Assembly: GCA_910578085.1 (NCBI GenBank)
Contig: CAJTPM010000016.1
Location: forward strand, 1-64,000
Length of the DNA: 64,000 bases
Origin: an uncultured Lachnospiraceae bacterium
GTDB taxonomy: Bacteria; Bacillota; Clostridia; Lachnospirales; Lachnospiraceae
Direction of reading: 5' to 3'
Shown: positions 8,624 to 17,943 of the stretch, in pieces
How positions within the stretch are numbered: the first letter of the stretch is position 1
How the letters are laid out: every line of letters starts with the position of its first letter
Notes under the pieces: generated by a model
Told to the model about the DNA's origin: nothing
Database searches by the model: none
Seen by the model: the letters and a program-made list of their open reading frames with translations, nothing else
Made by a program: the position numbers and the translations under genes

Positions 8624-8694
8624 ATCGTATCACAACCTACGTCAGTTTGTTTATGACTATACAAATTTTGCGATACTATTCACAAAATAAGACA

Positions 8695-8723
8695 TTACCT
8701 TCTTTTTTATTTTTTACTATAAT
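8695..8723 (+). promoter_or_regulatory. Probable promoter of the XRE regulator
   Basis: A perfect -10 (TATAAT, 8718-8723) lies 45 bases before the ATG at 8768. A poor -35 candidate (TTACCT, 8695-8700) lies 17 bases upstream, across a T-rich spacer. Only the -10 is convincing. Confidence 0.45.
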
Positions 8724-8767
8724 CTAATCCAGAAGCTTCTAAAAAATAAATTTCGAGGTGATGAGAT

Positions 8768-9691
8768 ATGGATCAAACTATTTTTTGTGAAAACTTAAAA
8801 AAATTTCGTTTGTCAAAAAATTATACACAGGAACAGGTAGCCAACCATCTGAACGTAAATGTACAGACTGTTTCGAGATGGGAATGCGGGACAACTTTGC
8901 CGGATGTTTTGACTCTTCCTGTTTTAGCAAGGCTCTATGGGGTAACGGTAGATGATTTTTACAAAAAGAGTGCAGTTGCATACAATAACTATGCACAACG
9001 TCTGGCCGCTGTTTATGAAAAGACACGGAAACCGGAAGATTTTATACATTGTCTTTTGGAGTATAAAAAGCTTATGCATGGCGGTGTACTTTCCGTGGAA
9101 GATAAATGGAATTATGCAATCATTCATCAGTGGATGTTTGAATATTGTAAAAATACGGCGATGGAGTGGTATGATACTATTTTGAAAGAAGGCTCCGACT
9201 TTGATGAAAATTTATTCTACAGAGCCTGCGCCTGCCGTATTTCTTTCCTTTTTGCAGTGGGGAAAGGGGAGGAAGCTGTCCGCCAGCAAAAAGCAAGGGC
9301 AGAAGCAGAGCCGGAGAATCCCAAAGAAATGGATTTACTGATTGTGTCATATATTTATGCGGGTAAAATAGAGGAAGCTTACGAATGTTTTTTAAAGGCC
9401 GTAGAAAAATTTCCGGATGCCTGGGAGTTATATATCCATGGCGGAGAAGTTTGCGGGAAGCTTGAAAAATACGATGAGGCAATCCAATATTTTGACAGAG
9501 CCGGTGCAATAGGAACACCTTTTTATGATGAGTTATATTGTAAGGCGATGCTGTATGAGAAAACAGGGAAGTACAGGGAGGCATATAAGCTGTATCAGGA
9601 AATTGCTGAGAAACTTCGTAAAAATGGCTTTGATGTTGAAGCAGACATGGCTGAAGAAAGTGCAAAAAGGCTGGATATGAAGAAAAACTAA
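8768..9691 (+). CDS. XRE-family regulator with TPR-like C-terminal region
   Basis: This 307-residue protein has an N-terminal HTH_3 domain at about 8-62 (RLSKNYTQEQVANHLNVNVQ, then VSRWECG). A helical-repeat region follows, with TPR-like units between about 180 and 295 (KYDEAIQYFDRAGAIG, KYREAYKLYQEIAEK). Such proteins are cytoplasmic regulators that often sense a peptide or protein through the repeats. GAGGTGATGAG precedes ATG 8768. It lies between the damaged GNAT gene and the truncated glycosidase but is itself intact. Its target is not evident, and no divergent partner gene is present. Confidence 0.85.
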   Translation: MDQTIFCENLKKFRLSKNYTQEQVANHLNVNVQTVSRWECGTTLPDVLTLPVLARLYGVTVDDFYKKSAVAYNNYAQRLAAVYEKTRKPEDFIHCLLEYKKLMHGGVLSVEDKWNYAIIHQWMFEYCKNTAMEWYDTILKEGSDFDENLFYRACACRISFLFAVGKGEEAVRQQKARAEAEPENPKEMDLLIVSYIYAGKIEEAYECFLKAVEKFPDAWELYIHGGEVCGKLEKYDEAIQYFDRAGAIGTPFYDELYCKAMLYEKTGKYREAYKLYQEIAEKLRKNGFDVEADMAEESAKRLDMKKN

Positions 9692-9753
9692 AACATTGGC
9701 AAATTCCATCCTACATTTCGTAGTATTTCGCACCACAGCATCTACGACAAGTA

Positions 9754-10908
9754 GTGAGAACAAGTATTAACTGGGCGAGAATCTATCCGAACGGGGATGA
9801 CAGGAAACCCAATGAAGCAGGCCTTCTGTTTTACGACAGACTCATAGATGAGATGTTGAAAAATGGGCTGGAGCCGATGATTACGGTTTCACACTATGAG
9901 ATGCCGCTTCATTTGGCGTTACAATATAACGGATGGCATAATCGGAAATTGATTGATTTTTTTGTGCAATACTGCCAGACGTTGTTTGACAGATATCATA
10001 CAAAAGTAAAAAAGTGGATCCTGGTAAATCAGATCAATCTGATCAGCCATGAATCATTTAATCATCTGGGGATTCCTTCCGATCGGGTGGAAGATCTGCC
10101 GGGGAAAAAATATCAGGCCGTACACAATGAGATGGTAGCCTGTGCAAGGGCGACGGGTTATGCGCATGAAAAGTATCCTGATCTGGAAATCGGCATGATG
10201 GTCTATAACGAGCCGGTTTACGGGCTGACGACCAGACCGGAAGATCAGCTGGCCGCGCTGAAGCATAATCAGATGGAATATTTCTTCTCAGATGTTCTTC
10301 TTCGGGGTACTTACCCCGGATATGCATTCCGCTATTTTGATGAGAAAGGTATTGTGGTAGAATTTGGCGAAAAGGATGAGGAAGATCTGAAAAATACCTG
10401 TGATTTTGCGAGCTTTTCTTATTATTATTCCAGCACAGTTTCTGCCGAAAGCTATGAAAACGGGAACCGCACTGTTTTTAATGAGAATCTGCCGGCAAAT
10501 GAGTGGGGCTGGTCCTATGATCCGGTGGGGCTCAGAATTACACTGAACGAGTGGTATGATCGCTATCAGGTACCGATCTACATCACGGAAAACGGCTCTG
10601 GTTTTTTTGATAAGGTGGAAAAAGATGGGAAAATACACGATCCGTACAGAATTAACTATTACAGGGAGCATCTGTTGGCGGTACAGGAAGCTTTGAGGGA
10701 TGGAGTGGACGTCAGAGGGTATTATGCCTGGGGGCCTATTGACATTATTTCCTGTTCGAGCAGTGAAATGAGCAAGCGCTATGGATTTATTTATGTGGAT
10801 CAGGACGATTACGGCAACGGATCGTTGAAACGAACCGAAAAGGACAGTTATTTCTGGTACCGGGATATTGTGATATCCAATGGGAAAAAGCTGCAGGATG
10901 TAAAATAG
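9754..10908 (+). pseudogene. N-terminally truncated GH1 6-phospho-beta-glucosidase
   Basis: The 384 codons from GTG 9754 begin at RTSINWARIYPNG, which in glycoside hydrolase family 1 lies about 80-90 residues into the protein. The first strands of the barrel, including the N-terminal GGATAANQxEG-type substrate loop, are gone. The nucleophile motif is intact (YITENGSG). At the acid/base position the sequence is VNQINLI where most family members have NE, so Gln replaces the catalytic Glu (codon CAG). The rest is collinear to the end. Given the truncation, the lack of a ribosome site and the neighbouring PTS relics, I call it a relic of a beta-glucoside locus. Confidence 0.75.
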
Positions 10909-11037
10909 AATATTACGTTTTTGAGCACATTCACAACCGAAAAAGGGCGCTTCGCTACATCACGGTTTATTTTGAGACCACTCTTTCCGAAAAGTAATAT
11001 GAGACAAATATATATGAAACAGACAGGAGGAAAGGAC

Positions 11038-11739
11038 ATGAACATCAGCGGTGTAAACGGAAGCGGATCCCCTGTGCTACAGGCAGGCGCAGGACAGGCG
11101 GAGGATGCTCAGAGCAGAAATATCAGAAAGCAGATCGAGGAGGCTCAGAAAAAGCTGCAGGAAGTCTCGGCGAACGGAGAGTTGAGCTCCGAAGATAAGA
11201 TGAAAAAGCGGCAGGAGATCCAGAAACAGATCAGTGATCTGAGAATGCAGCTGCGGCAGCACCAGACAGAACTTAAGAAACAGCAGCGGGAGGAGAAGCG
11301 GGCGGCTGAAAATAACTCCGATTCGGAAGGAAAAGCAGGGGAACAAAATGCCGGGCTTTCCACGGCAGGCATAAAGGCGGTGATCTCTTCCGAGACTTCG
11401 ATGAAACAGGCAAAGGTACAAAACGGCGTTGTGGCAAAGATGGAGGGAAAAGCAGGCGTTCTTGAGGCGGAGATCAAACAGGATAGCAGAAACGGCGGGG
11501 ATACCAGTGCAAAGGAAGCGGAACTTGCCGAAACGAAAAATAGAGCAAAGGAAGCGGAAGCTTCCGGTATGAAGTCCTTAAAAGAGGCAAACCGGAAGGT
11601 TAGGGAGGAAGCCGGAATGGGGGAGACGGATCCGGAGACCGAAAAGGAGGAAGAAAGAGCAGAACAGATTGAGAAAGACAGAACCGGGGAGGATAAAACT
11701 TCCGGGGAACCGGGAAAATATGTGGATGTCCGGCTGTAG
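11038..11739 (+). CDS. FlxA-like coiled-coil protein
   Basis: This 233-residue, highly charged protein has a short N-terminal segment (MNISGVNGSGSP) and a long coiled coil at about 28-95 (KQIEEAQKKLQEVS..., KQISDLRMQLRQHQTELKKQ) resembling the FlxA family. A low-complexity Glu/Lys/Ala region follows, full of possible helices. AGGAGG at 11025-11030 supports ATG 11038. The sequence between 10909 and 11037 is open in frame, but no start there is supported. FlxA-like proteins are found in motile and non-motile Firmicutes; no flagellar genes are in this window, so a role in motility cannot be argued from context. Confidence 0.65.
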   Translation: MNISGVNGSGSPVLQAGAGQAEDAQSRNIRKQIEEAQKKLQEVSANGELSSEDKMKKRQEIQKQISDLRMQLRQHQTELKKQQREEKRAAENNSDSEGKAGEQNAGLSTAGIKAVISSETSMKQAKVQNGVVAKMEGKAGVLEAEIKQDSRNGGDTSAKEAELAETKNRAKEAEASGMKSLKEANRKVREEAGMGETDPETEKEEERAEQIEKDRTGEDKTSGEPGKYVDVRL

Positions 11740-11749
11740 GCAGGAAACT

Positions 11750-11794
11750 TTCAGGGATGGCAATTGTTGGAAGGACAGTTGCACCATCCCTGAA
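11750..11794 (+). other. Long hairpin downstream of the FlxA-like gene
   Basis: Left arm 11750-11767 pairs with right arm 11775-11794: 11 perfect outer pairs (TTCAGGGATGG with CCATCCCTGAA), a 2-base bulge (CA), then 7 more pairs with one wobble, around a 7-base loop. No T-tract follows (GTCGTGACA), so it is not a canonical terminator. It may be an mRNA 3' end structure for the upstream gene. Confidence 0.6.
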
Positions 11795-11862
11795 GTCGTG
11801 ACAATAGAATCATTTGCTTTGCCGGGCGCTGATAAATATTTGCCCTATGCAAAATCAGGGAT

Positions 11863-11890
11863 TTGTAAAGCCCGTTTTTAGTGCTATAAT
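11863..11890 (+). promoter_or_regulatory. Promoter of the UvrA-like gene
   Basis: TTGTAA (11863-11868) and TATAAT (11885-11890) are 16 bases apart, about 43 bases upstream of the ATG at 11933. GGGAGG serves as ribosome site. No operator-like dyad is obvious. Confidence 0.6.
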
Positions 11891-11932
11891 GGATGGAGTA
11901 TTTTCAGCACGAAAGAATCGGGAGGTTTTGAA

Positions 11933-14452
11933 ATGGACACAATAGTGACAGCGCCGGACAGGATTAAAATTCGGGGCGCCCGTGTGCACAATCTGAAAAA
12001 TATTGATGTGGATGTTCCTTTGGGAAAGATCGTGGCTGTTGCCGGGGTGTCCGGCTCAGGCAAATCTTCCCTTGCGCTGGGGGTTGTGTATGCGGAAGGC
12101 TCCAGACGGTATCTGGATTCTCTTTCCACCTATACAAGGCGGCGCATGACACAGACGGCGAAAGCACAGGTGGACGAGGTACTCTTTGTCCCGGCATCTC
12201 TGGCCTTACATCAGCGGCCTGGCGTGCCGGGCATCCGCAGTACCTTTGGCACGGGGACGGAGCTTTTAAACAGCCTGCGTCTGATGTTTTCCAGACTGGC
12301 AAATCACCGCTGTCCAAACGGGCATTATCTGGAGCCGACATTGTCAGTGGCCGCAGATCAGGCACTCATCTGTCCTGTCTGCGGCGCTGAATTTTTTGCC
12401 CCTTCGGCGGAAGGGCTGGCTTTTAACAGTCAGGGAGCCTGTCACACCTGTGGGGGAACGGGAATTGTGCGCACCGTTGATCGTGCCACCCTGGTGCCGG
12501 ATGAATCTCTCACCATTGATGAGGGGGCGGTACTTCCCTGGAAGACGCTGATGTGGTCTTTAATGACCGATGTCTGCCGTGCCATGGGGGTGCGGACGGA
12601 TGTGCCCTTTTCGGAGTTGACTGAGAAGGAGCGGGATATCGTGTATAACGGCCCTGCCGAAAAGAGACATATTTTTTACAAGGCGAAAAACACCAACGAT
12701 GCGGCGGAGATCGACTTTACCTATTTCAATGCAACCTACACTGTGGAAAATGCGCTGGCAAAGGTGAAGGACGAAAAAGGGATGAAGAGGGTGGAAAAAT
12801 TCCTGAAACAGGATATCTGTCCGGACTGCGGCGGGACGAGACTGTCGGAGGCAGCCAGGGCACCGAAGCTTTGCGGCATATCGCTGGATGAAGCCTGTCA
12901 GATGACACTGGCGGAACTTGTTAACTGGGTGGCAGGGGTGCCGGCATCCCTGCCGGAGCAGATGCGCCCCATGGCGGAGAGTATCTGTGAATCTCTTATA
13001 GATGCGGCGAAGCGGCTGTTGGATCTGGGCCTTGGTTATCTGGCGCTTGACCGCGCCGCCGCCACGCTTTCCACAGGGGAGCGTCAGCGGATGCAGCTTG
13101 CCCGTGCGGTGCGCAATCGCACCACCGGCGTTTTATATGTGCTGGACGAACCTTCCATTGGGTTGCATCCTGCCAATATTGTGGGACTGACAGGCGTGAT
13201 GAAAGATCTGGTGGCCGACGGCAATTCGGTACTGCTTGTGGATCACGATACAAATATTCTGGCGGCGGCGGACTGGATGATCGAAATGGGGCCGGAAGCA
13301 GGAGCGGGCGGCGGCAGAGTGATCGCCCAGGGGACGATTCCGGAGATAGTGAAGAACGGCAGTTCCATGATCGGGCCGTTCCTCTCGGGAAATGTCGGTA
13401 TCCACAGAGTGCGTGCCGGAAAGGATGATATGTTTGCGCTGGGTGTAATTCGTCTCTCCACGAAGGCGATCCATACGGTGAAGCCTCTGGATGTGGCGAT
13501 CCCGAAGGGAAGGCTGACTGTTGTGACCGGTGTGTCCGGCTCCGGGAAGACGACGTTAGTATTGGAAAGCCTGGTTCCCGCCCTGGAGGCTGTCATTCAG
13601 GGGAAGACACTGCCGGAACATATCGTGTCTGTGACCGCGGAGGGAGTCGGACGGGTGAAACTGATCGATGCAACCCCCATTGGCATCAATGTGCGCTCTA
13701 CTGTGGCCACCTATGCCAATGTGCATGACGAACTGCGCAAGATCTATGGAAGAACGTCCCAGGCAAAACAGGCGGGGTACAAAGCCGGTGATTTTTCCTA
13801 TAATACGGGAAAACTGCGCTGCCCTGTGTGTGATGGAACCGGGGAGATCAGTCTGGATGTGCAGTTTCTGCCGGACGTGGACATTCCCTGTCCGGAATGC
13901 CGGGGTTCCAGATACGCCAAAGCGGCTTATCAGATCAGGCGCACGGACAAAAGCGGGAAGGCGTGGTCGCTGCCGGAGCTAATGGGGCTGGAAGTTTCTG
14001 CAGCTCTGGAGGTCTGTAAGGATATGAAGCCTGTGCATCAGCGCCTGCAGGTACTGAAAAGTCTGGGCCTTGGTTACCTGACTCTTGGGGAGGCTACCCC
14101 GAGCCTGTCCGGCGGTGAGGCGCAGCGGTTAAAGCTTGCCAGCGAGATGGGAAGAGGACAGTCGGACACGGTGTTTGTTTTTGACGAGCCGACTATCGGG
14201 CTGCATCCGTTGGATGTGCAGACACTGTTAGCGGTATTTCAGACATTGATTGTAAACGGCGCCACGGTTCTTGTCATCGAACACGATTTGGATGTGATCC
14301 GCAATGCCGATTATATGATCGATATGGGACCGGGCGGCGGCGACGGAGGTGGAAAGATCGTTGCGGTGGGAACGCCGGATGAGGTTGCTGCCTGCGGGGA
14401 GAGCGTGACGGGAAGGTTTTTACCGCGTAAGCGGGATTTGCGTGGGATGTGA
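11933..14452 (+). CDS. UvrA-like ABC ATPase (short, class II type)
   Basis: This 839-residue protein has two ABC modules. Walker A motifs are GVSGSGKSSLA (near residue 39) and GVSGSGKTTLV (near 530); the Walker B/D-loops are LDEPSIGLHP and FDEPTIGLHP. Zinc-finger cysteines occur in both halves (CPVCDGTG...CPECRGSRY in the second). It is about 100 residues shorter than housekeeping UvrA, matching UvrA2/DrrC-type paralogs that reduce or lack the UvrB-binding insert. The first signature motif is LSTGERQRMQLA rather than LSGGE; the second is canonical (LSGGEAQRLKLA). Such paralogs are linked to resistance to DNA-binding drugs. The two-component pair starting 40 bases downstream may control or accompany it. 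Confidence 0.85.
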   Translation: MDTIVTAPDRIKIRGARVHNLKNIDVDVPLGKIVAVAGVSGSGKSSLALGVVYAEGSRRYLDSLSTYTRRRMTQTAKAQVDEVLFVPASLALHQRPGVPGIRSTFGTGTELLNSLRLMFSRLANHRCPNGHYLEPTLSVAADQALICPVCGAEFFAPSAEGLAFNSQGACHTCGGTGIVRTVDRATLVPDESLTIDEGAVLPWKTLMWSLMTDVCRAMGVRTDVPFSELTEKERDIVYNGPAEKRHIFYKAKNTNDAAEIDFTYFNATYTVENALAKVKDEKGMKRVEKFLKQDICPDCGGTRLSEAARAPKLCGISLDEACQMTLAELVNWVAGVPASLPEQMRPMAESICESLIDAAKRLLDLGLGYLALDRAAATLSTGERQRMQLARAVRNRTTGVLYVLDEPSIGLHPANIVGLTGVMKDLVADGNSVLLVDHDTNILAAADWMIEMGPEAGAGGGRVIAQGTIPEIVKNGSSMIGPFLSGNVGIHRVRAGKDDMFALGVIRLSTKAIHTVKPLDVAIPKGRLTVVTGVSGSGKTTLVLESLVPALEAVIQGKTLPEHIVSVTAEGVGRVKLIDATPIGINVRSTVATYANVHDELRKIYGRTSQAKQAGYKAGDFSYNTGKLRCPVCDGTGEISLDVQFLPDVDIPCPECRGSRYAKAAYQIRRTDKSGKAWSLPELMGLEVSAALEVCKDMKPVHQRLQVLKSLGLGYLTLGEATPSLSGGEAQRLKLASEMGRGQSDTVFVFDEPTIGLHPLDVQTLLAVFQTLIVNGATVLVIEHDLDVIRNADYMIDMGPGGGDGGGKIVAVGTPDEVAACGESVTGRFLPRKRDLRGM

Positions 14453-14492
14453 GCATGGGAGAGAAAAAGCGCGTCAAAACAGGAGTGACCAC

Positions 14493-15257
14493 ATGCGGAT
14501 AGCGATATGCGATGACGAAAAAGACATACGGGAGATACTGGCGGAGAAAGTGAACAAATACTGTCCGGAGGCGGAGATTTTCTGCTATGCATCCGGGCAG
14601 GAAGTGCTTACAGCGGACAGGATGCCGGATATCCTGTTTCTGGATATTCAGATGCCCGGGGTGTCCGGGATGGAGACGGCGCAGGGGCTTCGGGCCCGGA
14701 GTAAAGAGTTGATCCTCATCTTTGTCACGGCGCTGGAGGAGTACGTTTTTCAGGCTTTTGATGTGGGAGCCTTCCACTATCTCGTAAAACCCTTTGAGGA
14801 GGAGAAGTTTGTCTGCGTCCTTTCCCGTGCGGTAAAACAGTGCAGAGAGGCGTCAGAAAATGCCGGAGTGTCGATGGCGAAAGAGGAGGACAGGCATATC
14901 CTGATCTTGTCGGGAGGAAGCCATATAAAAATACGGCTGTGTGATATTGTGTATGCGGAAGTCTTTAACCGGAAGGTGGTGATCCATAAAATGACCGAAG
15001 ATATGGAGTATTATGGAAAAATGTCGGATCTTGAGAAATTGGCCGGGAAGGATTTCTTCAGGCCCCACAGATCCTATCTGGTGAATTTCCAGTATGTGGT
15101 GAGATATGATGCCCAGATGATCGAGTTGGAGAGCGGGAATGTACCTGGGGGGACTGTTTCCAAAGTGAAAGTTCCTCTGGCAAAAAAGAACTATCCGCTG
15201 TTTGTGAAAAGTTATCTGAACTATAACAGAAGAACAGAGGGTGATGGAAACCTGTGA
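14493..15257 (+). CDS. LytTR-family response regulator (AgrA/LytR-like)
   Basis: This 254-residue regulator has a receiver domain at about 1-120 with acidic pocket Asp7/Asp8, phospho-acceptor Asp51 (LFLDIQMPG) and Lys in LVKPF. A LytTR DNA-binding domain follows from about 145 to the end (ILILSGGSHIKIRLCDIVYA, FFRPHRSYLVNF). The ATG at 14493 has AGGAGTGACC just upstream. Its stop overlaps the kinase start (GTGA), so the two are translationally coupled. LytTR regulators typically bind paired direct repeats; none was pinned down here. Confidence 0.92.
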   Translation: MRIAICDDEKDIREILAEKVNKYCPEAEIFCYASGQEVLTADRMPDILFLDIQMPGVSGMETAQGLRARSKELILIFVTALEEYVFQAFDVGAFHYLVKPFEEEKFVCVLSRAVKQCREASENAGVSMAKEEDRHILILSGGSHIKIRLCDIVYAEVFNRKVVIHKMTEDMEYYGKMSDLEKLAGKDFFRPHRSYLVNFQYVVRYDAQMIELESGNVPGGTVSKVKVPLAKKNYPLFVKSYLNYNRRTEGDGNL

Positions 15258-16666
15258 CGGACTGGGACTTTTACTGGAATCTGATTAACCGCATTTCACA
15301 GATCGGACTGATTTTTGTCAGAGCATATTTTCTGTGCCGTCTTGTAAGTCCTTTTTTACGAAAGAGAGAGGAAGGACAGTGCAGATCTTTTCGGGAGAGG
15401 ACGGGACGCTTTTTTTATGCGGCGCTGCCGGGTATCGGCTATGCTGTCGTTATGCTGCTTTTTGCTCTTTATCCGCGGGAGATCCATGTGATACCGGTGT
15501 ATGCGGCGAGTGCGGCGGCGGCCTTTGCCGTGATGTATGTTGTTGACAGAAGAAACAGGGAACAGAAGATATTTCTGGCGGTGATCTTTTATCTGCTGCA
15601 GTGGATCACCTGGGGGATCACATTGGTGCCGTGGCGGGGGGTATATGATGTGCTGCTCCTTGCTGTCGGCAGGCCGAAAAACTATCTGATACAGTGCATT
15701 CTGTATGCGGTTATGGAAGGGTTTAACTTTGTACTGCACTTTCTGTGTATGGCGTTTTGTGTCAGGCTGATCCACAAAGAATACCGTGATAAGACAGAAA
15801 AAATGACCGGAAGAGAGCTGGCATTGATGTCAGCGCCTCTTTTTTCCATTGCTGTGGGACAGGGAGCATTTTATTTTGTGGTGGATGCCTATGAAAAAAC
15901 TACCGGACAATATATATGGAATCACTATTCCGCGTACACGCTGATTCAGGCGTTTTTTATGCTGGTCGCCTTCGGAGCAATGCTCACAGTTATTGTCTCC
16001 TATCAGCGTATCAGGAGCAGCCAGAGAAAAGAGCGGGAAGACGTCGTGCTGTCGGGACAGATCCGGGAGATGAAGCGGCATATAAACGAGGTGGAAAAAC
16101 TGTATCTTGATATCCGCAGCTTAAAGCATGATATGAGGAATCATATCATGACGCTGGAAAAACTCTGTGAACGGGATGAGGAGGCCGACGCGTATCTCAC
16201 ACAGTTAAAAAAGGAGGTGTGCGAAGTGGCGCCGGAAACTTCCAGCGGTAATCCGGTGATTGACGTGATTCTGCGGGAAAAGCACAAGGAAGCGGAGGAG
16301 AAAAACATTGCTTTTACCAATCGGTTTTACTTTCCGGCGGATACAAAGTGTAACGCCTTTGATGTCAGCGTGATTCTGCACAATGCCCTGAACAATGCTA
16401 TGGAGGCGGCCGGAGAGTGTGAGAACCCCTGTATTTCCGTTTCCACCTGCCGCAGGAAAAATGCCTTTCTGATAGAGATAAAAAACAGCGTCTCTGAAAA
16501 GAGAAACATCGATGAGGAGAGCGGCCTGCCGCTTACCACAAAGCAGGGTAAAGATCATGGCTTCGGCCTGATCAATATCCGAAAAGTGGCCCGGAAATAT
16601 CACGGTGATATCGCCATCGAGCAGAAGGAAGGAGAGTTCGGGCTGATCGTTATGCTGATCGTGTGA
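15254..16666 (+). CDS. GHKL sensor histidine kinase (AgrC-like)
   Basis: This 470-residue membrane kinase has about six or seven hydrophobic segments between residues 10 and 250 and no recognisable extracellular sensor domain, as in peptide-sensing AgrC kinases. The phospho-acceptor His292 is in SLKHDMRNHI, and the C-terminal GHKL ATPase has an N-box-like NALNNAMEAA and GFGLINI. It starts at GTG 15254, overlapping the regulator stop. No agrD-like peptide or agrB processing gene is visible next to it, so the signal is unknown. Confidence 0.9.
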   Translation: MTDWDFYWNLINRISQIGLIFVRAYFLCRLVSPFLRKREEGQCRSFRERTGRFFYAALPGIGYAVVMLLFALYPREIHVIPVYAASAAAAFAVMYVVDRRNREQKIFLAVIFYLLQWITWGITLVPWRGVYDVLLLAVGRPKNYLIQCILYAVMEGFNFVLHFLCMAFCVRLIHKEYRDKTEKMTGRELALMSAPLFSIAVGQGAFYFVVDAYEKTTGQYIWNHYSAYTLIQAFFMLVAFGAMLTVIVSYQRIRSSQRKEREDVVLSGQIREMKRHINEVEKLYLDIRSLKHDMRNHIMTLEKLCERDEEADAYLTQLKKEVCEVAPETSSGNPVIDVILREKHKEAEEKNIAFTNRFYFPADTKCNAFDVSVILHNALNNAMEAAGECENPCISVSTCRRKNAFLIEIKNSVSEKRNIDEESGLPLTTKQGKDHGFGLINIRKVARKYHGDIAIEQKEGEFGLIVMLIV

Positions 16667-16753
16667 GGCCGGTACAGCACGACAGTCTGCCAGGTTAGAG
16701 CAGCTATCCCTGTGAATACTGCCACATGGACATGGATGAATTACCACGAAAAG

Positions 16754-17647
16754 TTACTCCTGCGTCATCAGCTCCTTTATCTTTTGCATAAACTTTTCAG
16801 AAGCCCTGGAGAAGATCTGATATTTTTTCCAGATAATGCTCAGGCCGGCCTCTCTTTTCGGGCTGAGGGGCCGAAAACACAGACTGCTCCCGCAGGAGGT
16901 GTTGATGATATGGTCGAAGCCGATGGCGTATCCCAACCCTTCCGCCACCATCAGAGAAGCATTGAAAAGCAGGTTGTATGTCGCAACGATCTCCAGTTCA
17001 CCGGTTTTTTTCTGTAGCCAGGCGGAAAGTCCTTCCTGTGTGCTCTCCTGTTCGGATATGATCAGAGGCTTATCCCACAGATCTTGGGGGGAGATCAATT
17101 TCTTTGAGGCAAGCGGGGAATCCTGCCGCATGAGCACGCCCCAGGTGTCCTGGAAAGGAATTTCAAGGGAGTTGTATTTTGTCTGATCCACAGGGCCGAA
17201 TACGACGCCGAAGTCGATTAACCCCTTGTCCAGCTGCTCCATCACAAACTGTGCGTTTCCGCTGGAAAGATGATAGTGGATGCCGGGATATGTTCTGTAC
17301 AATTCTCTGGCCGTTTTTGCAATAAAGCGGACCGCGTCAGTTTCTCCGGTTCCGATGGAAATGTCCCCAACGATGACCTGATCAGAGAAGGAGATTTCCT
17401 GTTTTGCTTTCTGAACCAGATTCAGTATTTCTTCCGCCCGCTTTTTCAGGATCATGCCTTCCTCTGTGAGAGTTACTTTTCTGGAGCCCTTTGTTCCGCG
17501 GATTAAAAGCTGTTTTCCCAGCTCCTCTTCCATGGCTTTTAGTTGTGTGGAGAGGGTGGGCTGTGAAAGATGCAGGGATTTTGCAGCCCTGACGATGCTC
17601 TGTTCCCTCGCCACGGCGAGAAAGTATTGCAGTACACGCAGTTCCAT
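16754..17647 (-). CDS. LysR-family transcriptional regulator
   Basis: This 297-residue protein has an N-terminal winged HTH (LRVLQYFLAVAREQSIVRAA, SLHLSQPTLSTQLKAMEEEL) and a LysR substrate-binding domain at about 90-290. The start at 17647 (ATG on the minus strand) fits the family N-terminus MELRVLQYF; upstream in-frame codons are not conserved-looking. It is transcribed away from the small Cys-rich gene / DUF3737 / aldo-keto reductase operon, and the region between them has T-N11-A dyads, so it probably controls that operon and itself. The inducer is unknown. Confidence 0.92.
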   Translation of the reverse strand: MELRVLQYFLAVAREQSIVRAAKSLHLSQPTLSTQLKAMEEELGKQLLIRGTKGSRKVTLTEEGMILKKRAEEILNLVQKAKQEISFSDQVIVGDISIGTGETDAVRFIAKTARELYRTYPGIHYHLSSGNAQFVMEQLDKGLIDFGVVFGPVDQTKYNSLEIPFQDTWGVLMRQDSPLASKKLISPQDLWDKPLIISEQESTQEGLSAWLQKKTGELEIVATYNLLFNASLMVAEGLGYAIGFDHIINTSCGSSLCFRPLSPKREAGLSIIWKKYQIFSRASEKFMQKIKELMTQE

Positions 17648-17832
17648 GGAGTTACCTTTGTCCTTTCGTATGTCTATTCCTGGCGGCTGACAGGAGTTAA
17701 TTCTGCGCAGCCCGTCGGAATGTTGCCGGTAATAGTTACAGTGACAATCAGATCTCATTCTGATCCGGCGTCAGGCAGTCTGCCTGAAAAGTTCATTCCA
17801 ACATCAGCAGATCCAGTGTACCATATACAACA

Positions 17833-17899
17833 ATAGGTTTCAACTATGCAAATGTATCAGATATAAGTATTTGCTATCATTTGAAAAGATACGTATAAT
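17833..17899 (+). promoter_or_regulatory. LysR-type boxes and promoter of the DUF3737 operon
   Basis: Two dyads fit the LysR T-N11-A rule. ATAG-N7-CTAT lies at 17833-17847 (T17834 and A17846), and GATA-N11-TATC lies at 17860-17878. The second covers the -35 of a good promoter: TTGCTA (17871-17876), 17-base spacer, TATAAT (17894-17899). This is 45 bases before the GTG of the first operon gene and 185 bases from the LysR start. The spacing of a distal recognition site and a -35-proximal site is typical of LysR activators. Confidence 0.6.
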
Positions 17900-17943
17900 G
17901 GGAAACGAAAAAAAGAGCGAAGGCTCTTAACGGGAGGAGTAAA

